A stretch of 64,000 nucleotides of DNA from assembly GCA_958510825.1 (NCBI GenBank), contig CAUEHQ010000003.1:186001-250000 (forward strand), read 5' to 3'. Source of the DNA: Brachypterus glaber. Taxonomy: Eukaryota > Arthropoda > Insecta > Coleoptera > Kateretidae. Shown here piece after piece: positions 20,428-31,321 of this stretch. The notes under the pieces were generated by a model. The model saw only the letters and a program-made list of their open reading frames with translations, made no database searches and was not told the origin of the DNA. How positions within the stretch are numbered: the stretch's first letter is position 1; each line of letters opens with the position of its first letter. Position numbers and translations under genes: made by a program.

Positions 20428-21955
20428 CTGCTACCTGTCGAACAAGCTGGATTCAGACCCAAAAGAAGCTGTAAAGACCAGGTCTTGTCTTTAACCACTC
20501 ACATAGAGGCCGGATTTGAAAAATGCCTTAAAACAGGGGCAGTACTGATCGATTTAACCGCCGCATACGATATCGTATGAATGATGGCTTACACTATAAA
20601 CTTCTCAAAGCCTTAAAATGTAAGAAAATGGCCAACCTGATTAATAACATGCTTTCCAACCGCGTATTCCAAGTAATTATGAGCAACGGCATAAGTAAAT
20701 CCAGAATACTCAACAATGGACTCCGCCAAGGATCCGTGCTGGCACCTTTGCTGTTCAACCTTTATGTTGCCGATCTACCGAAGACCTCCGGTAGAATATT
20801 TGCTTATGCCGACGACATATGTATCACTTTCCAACACAGATCCTTTGAAGTAATAGAAGAGAAGCTCTCGACAGATCTAAACAAGCTTAGTTCCTTTTTC
20901 CGTAAATGGCGCCTCACACCAAGCGTCACAAAAACGGAAACATGCTGCTTTCACTTGAATAATAGATTGGCAAATACCACACTGCATGTTACTCTAAATG
21001 GAACCACACTTCCTCATAACTCGTTCCAAAATACCTTGGAGTAACCTTAGATCGAAGCCTCTCCTTTAACGAACACTGCAGCAAAGCTTCGTACACGGAA
21101 CCACATCCTTCAGAAGTTGGCAGGAACAACATGGGGAGCTACTGCACCGACTCTGCGAACTTCAGCCCTAAGCCTTGTATATTCTACTGCCGAGTACTGT
21201 TCATCTGTATGGCTCAACAGTTCCCACACCCATAAAGTAGACACCACACTAAATCAAACAATGCGTATAATTTCTGGCACCGTAAACCCAACTCCTCTGC
21301 ACTGGCTTCCTGTATTGAGTCACATTCAACCTCCACATATTCGCTGACAAAACAACCTGCTACGTGAGTTCGAGAAAATAAACCAAAATGGTCTGCTTCC
21401 AATACACGAAGATATAAACAACGTAGAATTTAAAAGGCTGAAATCTAGGCGGCCTCCCATAGTCACCGCAAAGCAGCTCACAGATATGGGTTTCAATGGT
21501 TCTAGGCAATGGACAAACCAATGGGTTTTGCACTCAACAGTTGAATGGCATTCCTTCCTGAATACTAATAACCCACCCCCAGGATTTAACCTACCCAGAA
21601 AAAGCTGGACTTCACTCAACCGTATTCGAACAAATCAAGGAAGATGCAACTCTAGCCTTTACAAATGGGGCATGAGACCAGATCCATCATGCAGCTGTGG
21701 CGCAGCAGAGCAAACCATTCGCCACATAACCACCGAATGTCCACTCAGATTATTTCCTGGTAATATTATGGATTTTGCAGAAGCTACACCTGAGGCAGTC
21801 CAATGGATTAACAACTTGGATATAGCTTTGTAATTGTCAACAAGCCTTGCTAATATACCTATTATATAATATAAATTAGTACTATATATAACTGTCATAT
21901 ATAATTATTCTGTACGTGCCATAAGCTAAATAAAATAAACTCCAGTTAACTCGAG
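20428..21955 (+). mobile_element. LINE-c: 5'-truncated Jockey-like LINE
   Basis: The copy starts in mid-RT at about 20428, directly after the tandem units, and ends near 21955 after AAATAAAATAAACTCC. There is no long simple tail. The coding part is described separately. The AT-rich sequence after about 21965 already belongs to LINE-d. Confidence 0.75.
20430..21833 (+). pseudogene. LINE-c ORF2: C-terminal half of reverse transcriptase, broken
   Basis: The frame opens as LLPVEQAGFRPKRSCKDQVL and motif A LIDLTAAYD, then hits a one-base deletion at about 20578 (GTATGAATG, expected V-W-N-D). 20577-21044 continues with NDGLHYKLL, motif B GLRQGSVLAPLLF and motif C FAYADDI. A second frameshift at about 21035 splits the YLGVTLDRSL region. 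21117-21347 has GTTWGATAPTLRTSAL and YSTAEYCSSVW, and 21486-21833 has SLNRIRTNQGRC and CSCGAAEQTIRHITTECPL, the zinc-like C-terminus of this LINE group. It is non-functional. Confidence 0.8.
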
Positions 21956-21964
21956 TTCAATAAA

Positions 21965-22236
21965 AACTATAAATAACTTAAAAAATACACAAACAAAAAA
22001 TACAGAAATTAAAGAAATACGTAAGGGAACAGAAATAATAACTGATAAACAAAAAATGTGTGATGTTTTTAACAACCACTATATAACTTAAGGGGATAAA
22101 TTAGCTAAAAAGATAAAAAAAAGTATAAAATTATAAAGAAAAACAATTAAAGCTACAAAATTCTATATTTTTATTACTTACAAACCCAGAGGAAGTAAAA
22201 TTAACGATAAAAAGATTAAAAAATAAAAAATCAGTG
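21965..22236 (+). pseudogene. LINE-d ORF2, segment before the RT core
   Basis: Reads IRKGTEIITDKQKMCDVFNN, then HYIT with a stop, GDKLAKKI, and in another frame NPEEVKLTIKRLKNKKSVG. This corresponds to the linker and first RT block, also seen in LINE-i as NKHYSEIGAKLAGKI and NLKTGKSSGL. At least one stop and one frameshift are present. Confidence 0.6.
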
Positions 22237-24523
22237 GGTATAGATTGCACTAACATAAAGTCTTTTGCAGTATGTGATGCAAACACTAATATATCAGACC
22301 ATGTAGGATTAGGTATACATTTTAAGTTGAATCCAAAAGTGAAGGACACCTTTATTACAAAAACATGTAGGCCTATAACCAGACAGGGTAAGTTTATTTT
22401 TTATAATGAACTTTCAGTATTTGATTGGAATTATTTGTTGAATTTAGACCTTGATCCTAATACTAGGTTTGATAGGTTTCTGAGTATTATTGTAGATCAC
22501 TTTAACCATGCTTTCCCTATTAAAAAAATTTCTCCAAAAAAGTCTCAAATGGACAGAATCAAATGGTTTACGCCTTATTTAAAGCACTTAAAAGAGACTA
22601 TAGCTTTATTAAATGAATCATATAGACTCTGGAAGACAGAAAATCTTAAACGAAATTTAAAACACTATAAAAAGCTTTACAATAGGGAACTTAAACGAGC
22701 AAAAACTTCAGCATATGACAACTACATTTCTAGTTCAGATAACAAGCCAAAGGCTATGTGGAAGCTGGTCAATTATATTCGGAAGCCTATCCAACCTAAA
22801 AAGGAACCAGATATAAATGCTACTGAATTTAACAATTTTTTTACAAATATTGCAAAAAATATTATTGAATCCCTTCCTTCTACTTACATTGAGGTCAGAG
22901 AAACAATTGACAGTCTCAGGAAAAGCAAACGTAAGGATGTATATGGGCTCAGTGTGGAAATTATAAAAACCATAAAGGATATTATAGTTTCACCACTGAC
23001 TCATATCATTAATGAGTGTATAAACTCAGGAGTGTTTCCAGGTTCTCTAAAAAGAGCTGTGGTTATTCCTATTCATAAGAAAGGCAGTACTAATATTCCA
23101 AGCAATTTTCAAAAATACTAGAAAAGCTACTCCTTAAACAAATTTTACAATATTTTGAAGAAAATAATTTATTTTCAAACAAACAATTTGGTTTTAGAAA
23201 GAAACGCTCTACCACAGACGCTATTCTGGCATTTATAAATAAAATCCATGACTGTTTTGAAAATTTTGAATATGCTATGGCTACTTTTTTTGACCTGAGT
23301 AAGGCCTTTGACTGCGTTTCTTATGAAATTTTACTTCGGAAGCTCTATTACTATGGTTTCCTCCCAAAAAGCTGCAAGCTTCTGGTATCCTATCTAACAA
23401 ATAGGACCCAGTGTGTTTGCAGCAATGATGCAGTTTCTGATGAACTACCCATTGACTTCGGAGTCCACAGGGGTCCATCTTAGGCCCCGTACTTTTTTTA
23501 ATTTATGGTAATGATCTGCCTAACTTTTTGGATTTAGTTGATAATGTTACATTATTTGCTGACGATACCTCGACAATTGTCATAGATAACGTATTTGGAA
23601 CCGTAGTTAATAGAGGTTCTGAGGCGCAGTCGCGGGTCAAACTCTGGTTTAATTCTAACAAACTGAGCCTTAACACAGACAAGACAGTCAACGTGTTTTT
23701 CTCAATGCGTCAGTATGATCCTGGAAACACTCCTTCTACTACAAAATTTTTGGGCATTCACCTAGACTCGAGGCTTTTGTGGGTTGAGCAGTGTAATGAT
23801 CTAGCAAATAAACTTGGCAAGGGATGTTATCTTTTGAAAATTCTTTCCAACTCACTTTCTGGAAGCGTTCTTAGATCGGTGTACTTCTCGGTAGTTCAGT
23901 CGGTTATGTCGTATGGGATCCTAGCCTGGGGTCACTCCTCATCCAGGGAGAGAATTTACCGCCTGCAAAGGAGAGCGGTACGCATTGTAGCCGGACTGAA
24001 CTATCGAGACGATTGCCAGGATGATTTTACAAGGCTACAAATTTTAACATTTCCGTGCCTATATATCTTACACTGCTTAATCTATATAAAAAATAACATG
24101 AACAATTTCTCGATTCAAAATTCTGTATGTAGGGGAGAAGTTGTAAGACAGGAGAATCTGAGACTGGTCAGGACCTCGGTTGGTACAAACTACTATTGTA
24201 TAAAATTTTATAATGTATTACCTATTTCTATAAGGCAACTTAATCCTAGAGTATTTATAACTAGAGTAAAACGTTACTTACTGCAGAGGGCTTTCTTTAG
24301 TACAGATGAGTTTCTTGCAAACAACTTCGGCGATCTAGTTTAATTTAAATTATTTTATTTTTTTAATGTGTTTATTTATATGTAAATTCATTTTAAATGT
24401 ATATGCTAAATTACTTTATATTTATTTATAATTTTTCTGTTTATATGACGTATGTAAAGGCACTTGTGCTTAGCTGGCATTAATAAAGTATTCTATTCTA
24501 TTCTATTCTATTCTATTCTATTG
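22237..24523 (+). mobile_element. LINE-e: LINE inserted in LINE-d, (TTCTA)n tail
   Basis: 5'-truncated inside the last endonuclease motif (NISDHVGL) and ending in AATAAAG plus about six TTCTA units (24490-24522). The break in LINE-d is within the RT coding frame. Any target duplication is very short (ATTG on both sides at most). The tail type is shared with LINE-j. Confidence 0.8.
22240..24343 (+). pseudogene. LINE-e ORF2: endonuclease end plus reverse transcriptase
   Basis: 22234-23121: end of the APE endonuclease (ISDHVGLGIHFKL), linker, RT start (LRKSKRKDVYGLS, IPIHKKGSTNIPSNF). A small deletion then removes the YRPISL block. 23110-23483: KQFGFRKKRSTTDAILAF across frames and motif A FFDLSKAFDCVS. 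A one-base shift at motif B (expected GVPQGS, seen GVHRGPS) follows. 23528-24343: motif C LFADDTS, then the thumb and C-terminal region (QRRAVRIVAGL, YNVLP). It is non-functional as it stands. Confidence 0.8.
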
Positions 24524-25780
24524 ACACCAGTACTATAAACCATATTTCGGAATCAATTGCCTACCCTTTATCTGAACTTATTAATAAAATATTCGAAACA
24601 GGTATATGTCCAACTTCTTTTAAAACGTCGATAGTCATTCCCATATATAAAAAAGGTGATAAAAGGGAACCTGTAAACTATAGGCCAATTTCGCTTATAA
24701 CTGGGTTCACAAAAATCTTGAATCACTTTTAAAAGTTCGCCTAGATAGCTATATTAAAAAATATAAAATAATTTCAGATAGGCAGTTTGGATTTCAAAAG
24801 GGTAAATCTACACAAAATGCTATAATAAAATTAATAAAAGAAATTTACGATGCTATTGATAAAGGAATGCCTGCTATATGCATACTTTTTGACCTTGCTA
24901 AAGCATTCGACACAGTCAGCCATGAAAAATTTCTTGTGATTTTAGAGAATATAGGTGTAAGAGGTACCCTTTTGAAACTCTTTACTGACAATCTGAAAGA
25001 CAGAAAACTATTTGTAAAGATTGGAAAAATCTCAGCAAGCCAATGTCACCAAAATACGGGGTCCGTAAGGAACAATTTTGGGACCTTTACTATTTATATT
25101 ATATATAATCTGTTTTTAGTCAATACCAAGGGCAAAATTATTAGTTTTGCTGACGACACAACCATCTTTTACAGTGGTTATGACTGGAACATTTTAAAAA
25201 GTTTGATTGAGGAAGATTTTATTTATATTCAAAGAATGGCTCGACTACAACGTCCTAACGTTAAATATAGAAAAAACTTATTATGGGATTTGGTTCATAT
25301 ACTATCAGTTTACCGGATTTTAATAAACTGAGCTTTAAAAGCAATGTAGAAACCTTTACCATTGCTCTAGCGAATTCAACAAAAATTTTGGGCATTACTA
25401 CATCTTAGGTGGGATTTACAAGTGCAAAAAATAACAAAAAAGATTAGATGTCTTATTCCGTATTTTAAAATACTCAAACCCATATTAAGTATCCCTCAAC
25501 TAAACACCGTTTACAACGCACTTGTAGAGTCTCACCTAAGATACGGTATCCTAAGATGGGGTGGTGTTTATAAAAACCAATTAGATGATCTGGAAACTGC
25601 GCAAAAAAGACTTCTTAAAATAATTCATGATGTTGATATAACTTACCCCACTGATGATCTATTCCGGCTTGCTAATAAAATGGATTGCAGTCAATTATTC
25701 TACTTGAACCTCCTCACATATTCACATACTGAAAAAAAGACATATAAATTAGTTAATACCAGAAAAAAATAAAAATAAAT
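24524..25780 (+). pseudogene. LINE-d ORF2: reverse transcriptase, broken
   Basis: It starts after the LINE-e tail with SELINKIFETGICPTSFKTS, IPIYKKGDK and NYRPISLIT. A frameshift follows, and 24867-25331 carries motif A FDLAKAFDTVSHEKFL, a damaged motif B, and motif C ISFADDTTIF. 25422-25772 is the thumb/C-terminal domain (LNTVYNALVESHLRYGILRW, AQKRLLKIIH). Several frameshifts make it inactive. Confidence 0.75.
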
Positions 25781-25950
25781 ACCTACCTGTTCCAAAATTT
25801 TTTAAAACTATCGGTCAGCGAAGTGTAGCCTATCTTGGTCCTAAGGTTTATAACGACTTGCCTGAAAACATAAAAAATACGTCGATAATTATTGTGGCAT
25901 GGTTTATTAACATGTACATTGCGAACAGCATAGCTAAGAGGTTGTGATTA

Positions 25951-26415
25951 AAATGTTTATAGTGAGTAAATACTGTAAAATAGAAAAGATGCTATAAAAT
26001 TGAAAACTAAGACTATAAGCTCCGTTATACATAGAGTGAAAGGTGGAGTCCTTGTGTATATTTCGTGTATACCACTATACACATAAAGACGACATTGACG
26101 TGTATTACCATACCTGTAAACAAAGTAGGCTCCGTGTATTGGGTATTTTGCGGCTCTTTGCAGCGTTGTCATGTCTTTTTTTAGTAAAATATTGATTGAG
26201 GCAACGGCAATTAGCAATATTTTTAGTCTGGGATGATCGAGGGTAATGTTTTTCATTTTTAAAAAACGGTGTTTAAATCTCAGATAGTCAAATTTACGAT
26301 TGGAGACTTGGCACTTCTGGACAAGTTTTTAATTATAATATACATTTTTATTTGTTTTTATCTACTAAATAACAAATGAATGTACCCGTGGGACTAACAC
26401 TACTACTATTACTTC
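25951..26415. other. Stretch with a doubtful minus-strand first-exon candidate
   Basis: On the minus strand an ATG at 26256 opens MKNITLDHPRLKILLIAVAS and continues to GAYFVYRYGN, with CAGGTATGG (a good 5' splice site) within it. The hydrophobic start could be a signal anchor. I recognise no family and see no second exon, so it may be chance. The remainder is AT-rich; 26391-26417 is the left part of the (ACT)n tract. Confidence 0.2.
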
Positions 26416-26417
26416 TA

Positions 26418-27636
26418 AAGGGTGTTTTTTTTAGAGGTTTGTTTTTTGAAATGGCAGCTTTTTTTTAGCGACAGCCGATTTGACAGCTGACAGCTGATTT
26501 ATACTCAGTTTGGTTTGCCATTTTACCATGAATAGACTTACGCCAGAACAACGCTTGCAAATTGTGCAAATTTACTTCGAAAATCGTGGTTCAGTTCGCC
26601 AAACTTATCGTGCGCTACGTCCATTTTACGGTCGACATAATCGTCCATTCAAATAACCTTGGATCGTTTTGCACCACGCATACTCTAATTGATAATACGC
26701 ATCCACAGAGACGTCGTACAGTGCGCACCGAAGAAGCTGTTGGTGCTGTGGAGCGTAGTGTTGAGGAGGACCCGAATGAGTCGATTCGCCATCGTGCACA
26801 GCAATTGGAGCTGTGTCCATCCACTTTATGGAAGATGCCGTGTGACCATCTTGTGCGTCGTACTTTCGGTGAATGGGCCGAAAACGAGATTGCTCTTGAT
26901 CCTCATTTCCACCAGAAAATTTTGTTCAGCGATGAGGCTCATTTTTGGTTGAATGGCTACGTGAACAACAAAATTGCCGCATTTGGAGCGAAGAAAACCC
27001 ACAAGCCATTATTGGGATGCCGTTACATCCACAAAAAAAGTCACTGTTTGGTGTGCATTATGGGCTGGTGGAATCATTGGTCCATATTTCTTCAAAAATG
27101 ATGCCGGCCAGAATCTTACAGTCAATGGAGAGCGCTATAGATCCATGATTACTGACTTTTTCGTTCCCCAATTAAATGGTATTAATGTGGAAGAGCTGTG
27201 GTTTCAACAAGACGGCGCAACATGCCACACAGCACACGCCACAATTAATTTATTGAATGAAACATTCGATGAGTGCATAATTTCGCGTAATGGCCTCCAA
27301 GATCGTGTGATCTAACACCTTTGGATTACTTTCTGTGGGGATATGTGAAGTCGCTAGTCTTCGCCGATAAACCAGAGACGATGGAAGACTTGGAAGCCAA
27401 CATTTACCGCGTTATTGCCGATATACGGCCCCAGATGCTCGAAAGAGTGGTCGAAAATTGGACTTCCATATTGCGCTTTATTCGAGCCAGCCGCGGCGCC
27501 CATATGCCCGAAATTATATTTGAACAGTAATGGCATAAAATTATCTTTCCAATAAAGCCAATACCAGGGCCATTACTACGATTTTTATGTGTTTTATTTG
27601 ATTTTAAAGTTCTATACCTCTAAAAAAAACACCCTT
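26418..27636 (+). mobile_element. Tc1/mariner-superfamily transposon, inactive
   Basis: Terminal inverted repeats begin AAGGGTG; both ends share GGGTGTTTTTTTTAGAGGT. The element is flanked by TA (26416-26417 and 27637-27638). It lies within an (ACT)n tract, visible on both sides. It holds one transposase gene with several lesions. An internally decayed but end-complete copy could still be mobilised in trans. Confidence 0.88.
26528..27530 (+). pseudogene. Mariner-type transposase, broken
   Basis: It starts MNRLTPEQRLQIVQIYFENR (helix-turn-helix region) and meets a stop at 26652-26654. It continues RRRTVRTEEAVGAVERSV (second DNA-binding part), then lacks a block after TLWKM. The DDE catalytic core is visible: first Asp in LFSDEAHFWLNGY, second in WFQQDGATCHTA, third in RSCDLTPLDYFLWGYVKS, giving a DDD-type triad with about 35 residues between the second and third. 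Frameshifts lie at about 26950-26975, about 27065 and about 27305. The end TSILRFIRASRGAHMPEIIF is complete. Such enzymes cut and paste the element at TA. Confidence 0.88.
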
Positions 27637-27638
27637 TA

Positions 27639-27945
<307 letters not shown>

Positions 27946-28800
27946 TTAAAAAAAATTATATCATGATAGGCATGTTTATTAGAGTTTCAAATCATTTTAG
28001 TTTCTTTTTTACATTCAACAACTCACAAATTTGTTTCACGTTCTATCCTACGGATACAGTGTTGGTTAAGAAAGCTTGCAAATAATTAGCGTTATAACCT
28101 TGGGAAGATACAAGGCTTTTATAAAAATGAAAATGAAATAAAAAAATTAAAAAAAATCTTTGAGCTAAACAATTTAAATTTGTAAGTAAAAAACAAGGTA
28201 TTTAAATACATTTACAAAAACGAATTTTTTTAAGGAAAAGTTTTGGAATTTTTATTTTTCAGCTATTTTTAAAAATCTTGTTTTTGTAAATTTTAACAAA
28301 TATCTTGTTTTTTACTTTTTAGGTATACGTAACTTGTAATTAATGATATTTTAACTTCAAAAACTTGTTTTTTGTATAATTTTAGTTTTAAGCTTTTTAG
28401 TTATCCTTTAATAATTGGGGGTAAAATAGAGGTTTTATGTCAAATTATATTTAGGGAATTTTTCAAATCTAGCAAGACAAAAATTACCAAACCAACTTTT
28501 AAATAAACGGATTATAGTATTATTACCTGAAAATAAACTGTTTAAAGTTAAATAAAATGACTGGGAAAAGCCCTTGGATATTACATATTTATATTTTTAT
28601 ACAGCTAAGTTGGCATATAAGCAAGTAAAAAATTAATCGTTTTTTTGTTACCTGCATTAGTTGATACAGTACGGATGTTTAAAAGTGTATTAAGTTTGGT
28701 GTTTTATATGTTATTAAGTTTTTTTTTTATTTTTTTTTTCTCTCGTTCTTAATATTTTATCAAATGTCTATAATTTTTAATTTATAATTTTGTAATTTTT
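27946..28800. other. AT-rich non-coding stretch
   Basis: No gene or recognisable repeat, except a loosely repeated AAAACAAGGTATTT/ATATCTTGTTTTTTAC pair at about 28190 and 28305 in opposite orientation. Confidence 0.4.
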
Positions 28801-28850
28801 AATCTCCCTGAAGAAGAGTACACAATAATACTCGAAACGTTGGAAGAAAT
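28801..28850 (+). ncRNA. Hammerhead-like motif, PLE relic
   Basis: CTGAAGA (28808-28814), 5-bp stem II GAGTA/TACTC, GAAA (28834-28837), then CGTT and GGA, which pairs with TCC before the core (stem I). The stem III part ACGT is self-complementary, as in the minimal hammerheads of Penelope-like elements that are thought to work as dimers. No PLE protein is seen nearby. Self-cleavage is inferred from the pattern only. Confidence 0.5.
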
Positions 28851-29499
28851 ATAGTTTTTTAAATTTAAACTTTTGCTATATACTGTTCTATTAAGAAGAT
28901 TTTACATATAATTTATGTTATTAAGATCAAGGCATGTACTTTAAATCGCAATCTTTATTATTTTTTTAAGGAAATTATTTTAACTTTGATATTAACTTTT
29001 ATTTTACTTGACAAATATATATTTTATTTTTCTTGATCTACAATTGCCCTGATTGGGATCATATTTTTTAAAACTTTTTTTGGGTCGCTGAGATCAAATC
29101 TGGCCTCAGAATATTTTTAATACCTCAGCCCAGTGGCCGCAGAAAAAAAAGTGATAAAATTCTGTTTTTTTTTTTGCATAGTGCCATTAGTGCCAAGTCC
29201 AAACCTAGTAAAAAATAGTAAAAAACCTGAAAAAATTGCGTCATTAGGGTGGCTCATTATTTTTCAAAAAGGTATAATTTAGCTAAAATTTGTTATAAAG
29301 GCTTTTTTGTTAATCCTAATGAGAAATAATAACCAAAAACCTATAATTCAAAAATAAATATGGACGATTTATTTTTTAAATTTTGAAAAAATTAACATAA
29401 ATATGGCATAAAACAAAAAAATTATTTTTATGGGTTATTTTCATTATATATGTATATATATATATACATGTAATTTTTTGTCTCAAAGTTCTTAGGAAC
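28851..29499. other. Non-coding stretch
   Basis: AT-rich; a short (TA)n lies at 29446-29466. A TTGGGTCGCTGAGATCAAATCTGG-like passage at 29080 resembles a dispersed insect repeat word also present in FB2 (TTCGCTGATTAC), too weak to assign. Confidence 0.35.
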
Positions 29500-29736
29500 G
29501 CAACTCCCGTCTCATTGTATCAAAAACTTATTTTTAGAAATAATGTCCATAATGTAAATTTGCGTGGGGTAAATACTTTAACTATGCCTCGTTATGCTAC
29601 AGCTATGTTCATGAAATCATTTACTTACAACTCTGTAAAATTATATAACATGCATTGTGAATGTCTTATTGGTTTTTCGTTGCAGAGTTCTAGACGTATA
29701 TTAAAAGCTCAGTATCTCACAATCCAACAAAATTAA
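29500..29736 (+). pseudogene. LINE-f: 3' fragment of a LINE ORF2
   Basis: The frame reads KLIFRNNVHNVNLRGVNTLT, then MPRYATAMFMKSFTYNSVKL and YNMH. This resembles the C-terminal end of LINE reverse transcriptase proteins (an N-x-N-x-R block, then FxYxxxxLYN). It is short and severely 5'-truncated. Confidence 0.5.
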
Positions 29737-30070
29737 TTGCAAATATATATTTTTTCTTTATTCACTGTACACTGTACATACCTTATCAAGAAGTGCACTG
29801 TGTGTTTTTTTATTTTAATTTTATTTTATTGCTCTGTCAGTCGTCACAATAGATTTTTTTCTTGATTTTTTTTTCTCGGTTATTTAGGTGATTCATTTTG
29901 TTATTAATTTAGGTTTTAGGTACCTACATAATTTATTTTATATATATCGATACATTTCCGTCAAGGCCTGGTTGCTTTGTTTTATGGATTGGTCTCGTTT
30001 TACATTTTTTTATTTTATTTTTTTTTTCATTGTATAGATTTTATATTTTACAAGTACAAATAATTACTAA
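29737..30070. other. AT-rich non-coding stretch
   Basis: Probably the 3' UTR and flank of LINE-f. No gene is seen. Confidence 0.35.
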
Positions 30071-30300
30071 ACGGGGGGGCCTTATCAGTTTTTTGTCCCA
30101 AACTTTTTTCTGTGTAACTTTTTTGCAATTTTATTTTTGAAATATGATTTCTCAGGTCAAAATACGTAAAAAAGGTACTCTTGTTGTAATACTGTAGGAT
30201 TAACCGTTTTCGAGAAAAGTTCATTTGAAGGTGAAATTTCACGGTTCGAGGACGAAAAATTAAATACTAAATTGTCGAAAACCAAAATTTTAATGATGCA
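30071..30300 (-). mobile_element. M1 copy 2, partial, minus strand
   Basis: Reverse complement of the left part of M1 (9346-9570 and 35002-35230), cut off at the G-run. It lies directly 5' of LINE-g. Confidence 0.7.
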
Positions 30301-30374
30301 ATGTTATTCTACATCAAAAAATAAGAAAAAAAGTTTCCATACATATAGGTCGAAAAACCGCTTTTAAACTGACC

Positions 30375-31321
30375 ATGCATTTAAAGGAATGCGAGAAAAA
30401 ATTATCTGTACGGACAAAAACAATGTATACACAAACCGACGTAGACTGCAATAAAAAAGATAACAAAAGTATAAACACGGAATTCCCACAAAAAACCTTA
30501 GATATTATTTGCAAAAATTGTGACGATTTAAAAAACGAGCTGAAGGTTTATATGGGTGAGGTTCTGAGATTGTGTACCTTGAATCAAGATCTATTAGATG
30601 TAATTGAGACTTTAAACCAAGAAAGAAAGGAGGCGACTGTTGCTCTAAATTCTTTATCTAACTTTGTAGATGAATCTTTACCAAAAGAATTTTTTTTATT
30701 AAATTCTGCAATAACATCCCCCATACCTAGTATTACAAATGTCACTTGCGAAATTGTAAAGCATAATACTAGGTGATGAAACAGCGCGTAATATACATAA
30801 TAAAATTAGAAATAAGTTTTACCAAAGTAAATTCAACATACAATCTTTTATAAAACCTGGTGCTTAACTATGTGATGTTCTAAAAGATCTAGATTGTATA
30901 ACTAAAGACTTTACTCTGAATGACTGTAATTATTTTAGGTGGACAGAATGATATAAAAAATAATAAATATCCTCTTTTTAAAAATATTATTAATTCTTTA
31001 AAAAAATGTGTTAACACTAATGTTATAATGTTTTCATTGCCAATGATAACTTGCTACAGAAAAAACATATTGAAATTTAATGCTGCCTTAGAAGACGTTT
31101 TATTTCGTTTACATAATATTCGAAATAATAATGGTAAAACACTTTTTGCAGAACAGAATGGTAAGTGCTCAAAACTCACTAAAATTAACATAGCGAAACA
31201 TATAATTAAATATCTATTAAGCATTTTTGATATAGATGTTAACGTCATAAATTCCATGCCTAGTACATCATCTAAAACTTACTTACCAAAACAATTATTT
31301 TTCACAAAATTCCGACGATAG
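30375..31321 (+). pseudogene. LINE-g ORF1: coiled-coil plus SGNH esterase-like domain, broken
   Basis: 30375-30776 gives KECEKKLSVRTK, CKNCDDLKNELKVYMGEVL and a likely coiled coil (LNQDLLDVIETLNQERK). A break at about 30770 leads into GDETARNIHNKIRNKFYQSK and, after a stop at about 30866, CDVLKDLDCITKDFTL. 30920-31321 has VIILGGQNDIKNN, the G-x-N-D block of SGNH hydrolases. ORF1 proteins of CR1-group LINEs often carry such an esterase domain and bind element RNA. The catalytic Ser of the first block is not evident (GDET in place of GDS). It ends at TAG 31319-31321, overlapping ORF2. Confidence 0.6.

Larger units (their letters stand above)
21965..25950 (+). mobile_element. LINE-d: LINE split by insertion of LINE-e
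   Basis: The left piece (21965-22236) ends in the RT N-terminal region at KNKKSVGID. The right piece resumes at about 24524 with DTSTINHISESIAYPLSELI, the natural continuation. The intervening 22237-24523 is LINE-e. The 5' end is truncated. The 3' end is not sharply defined near 25950 and has no simple tail. It is the same clade as LINE-i. Confidence 0.75.
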
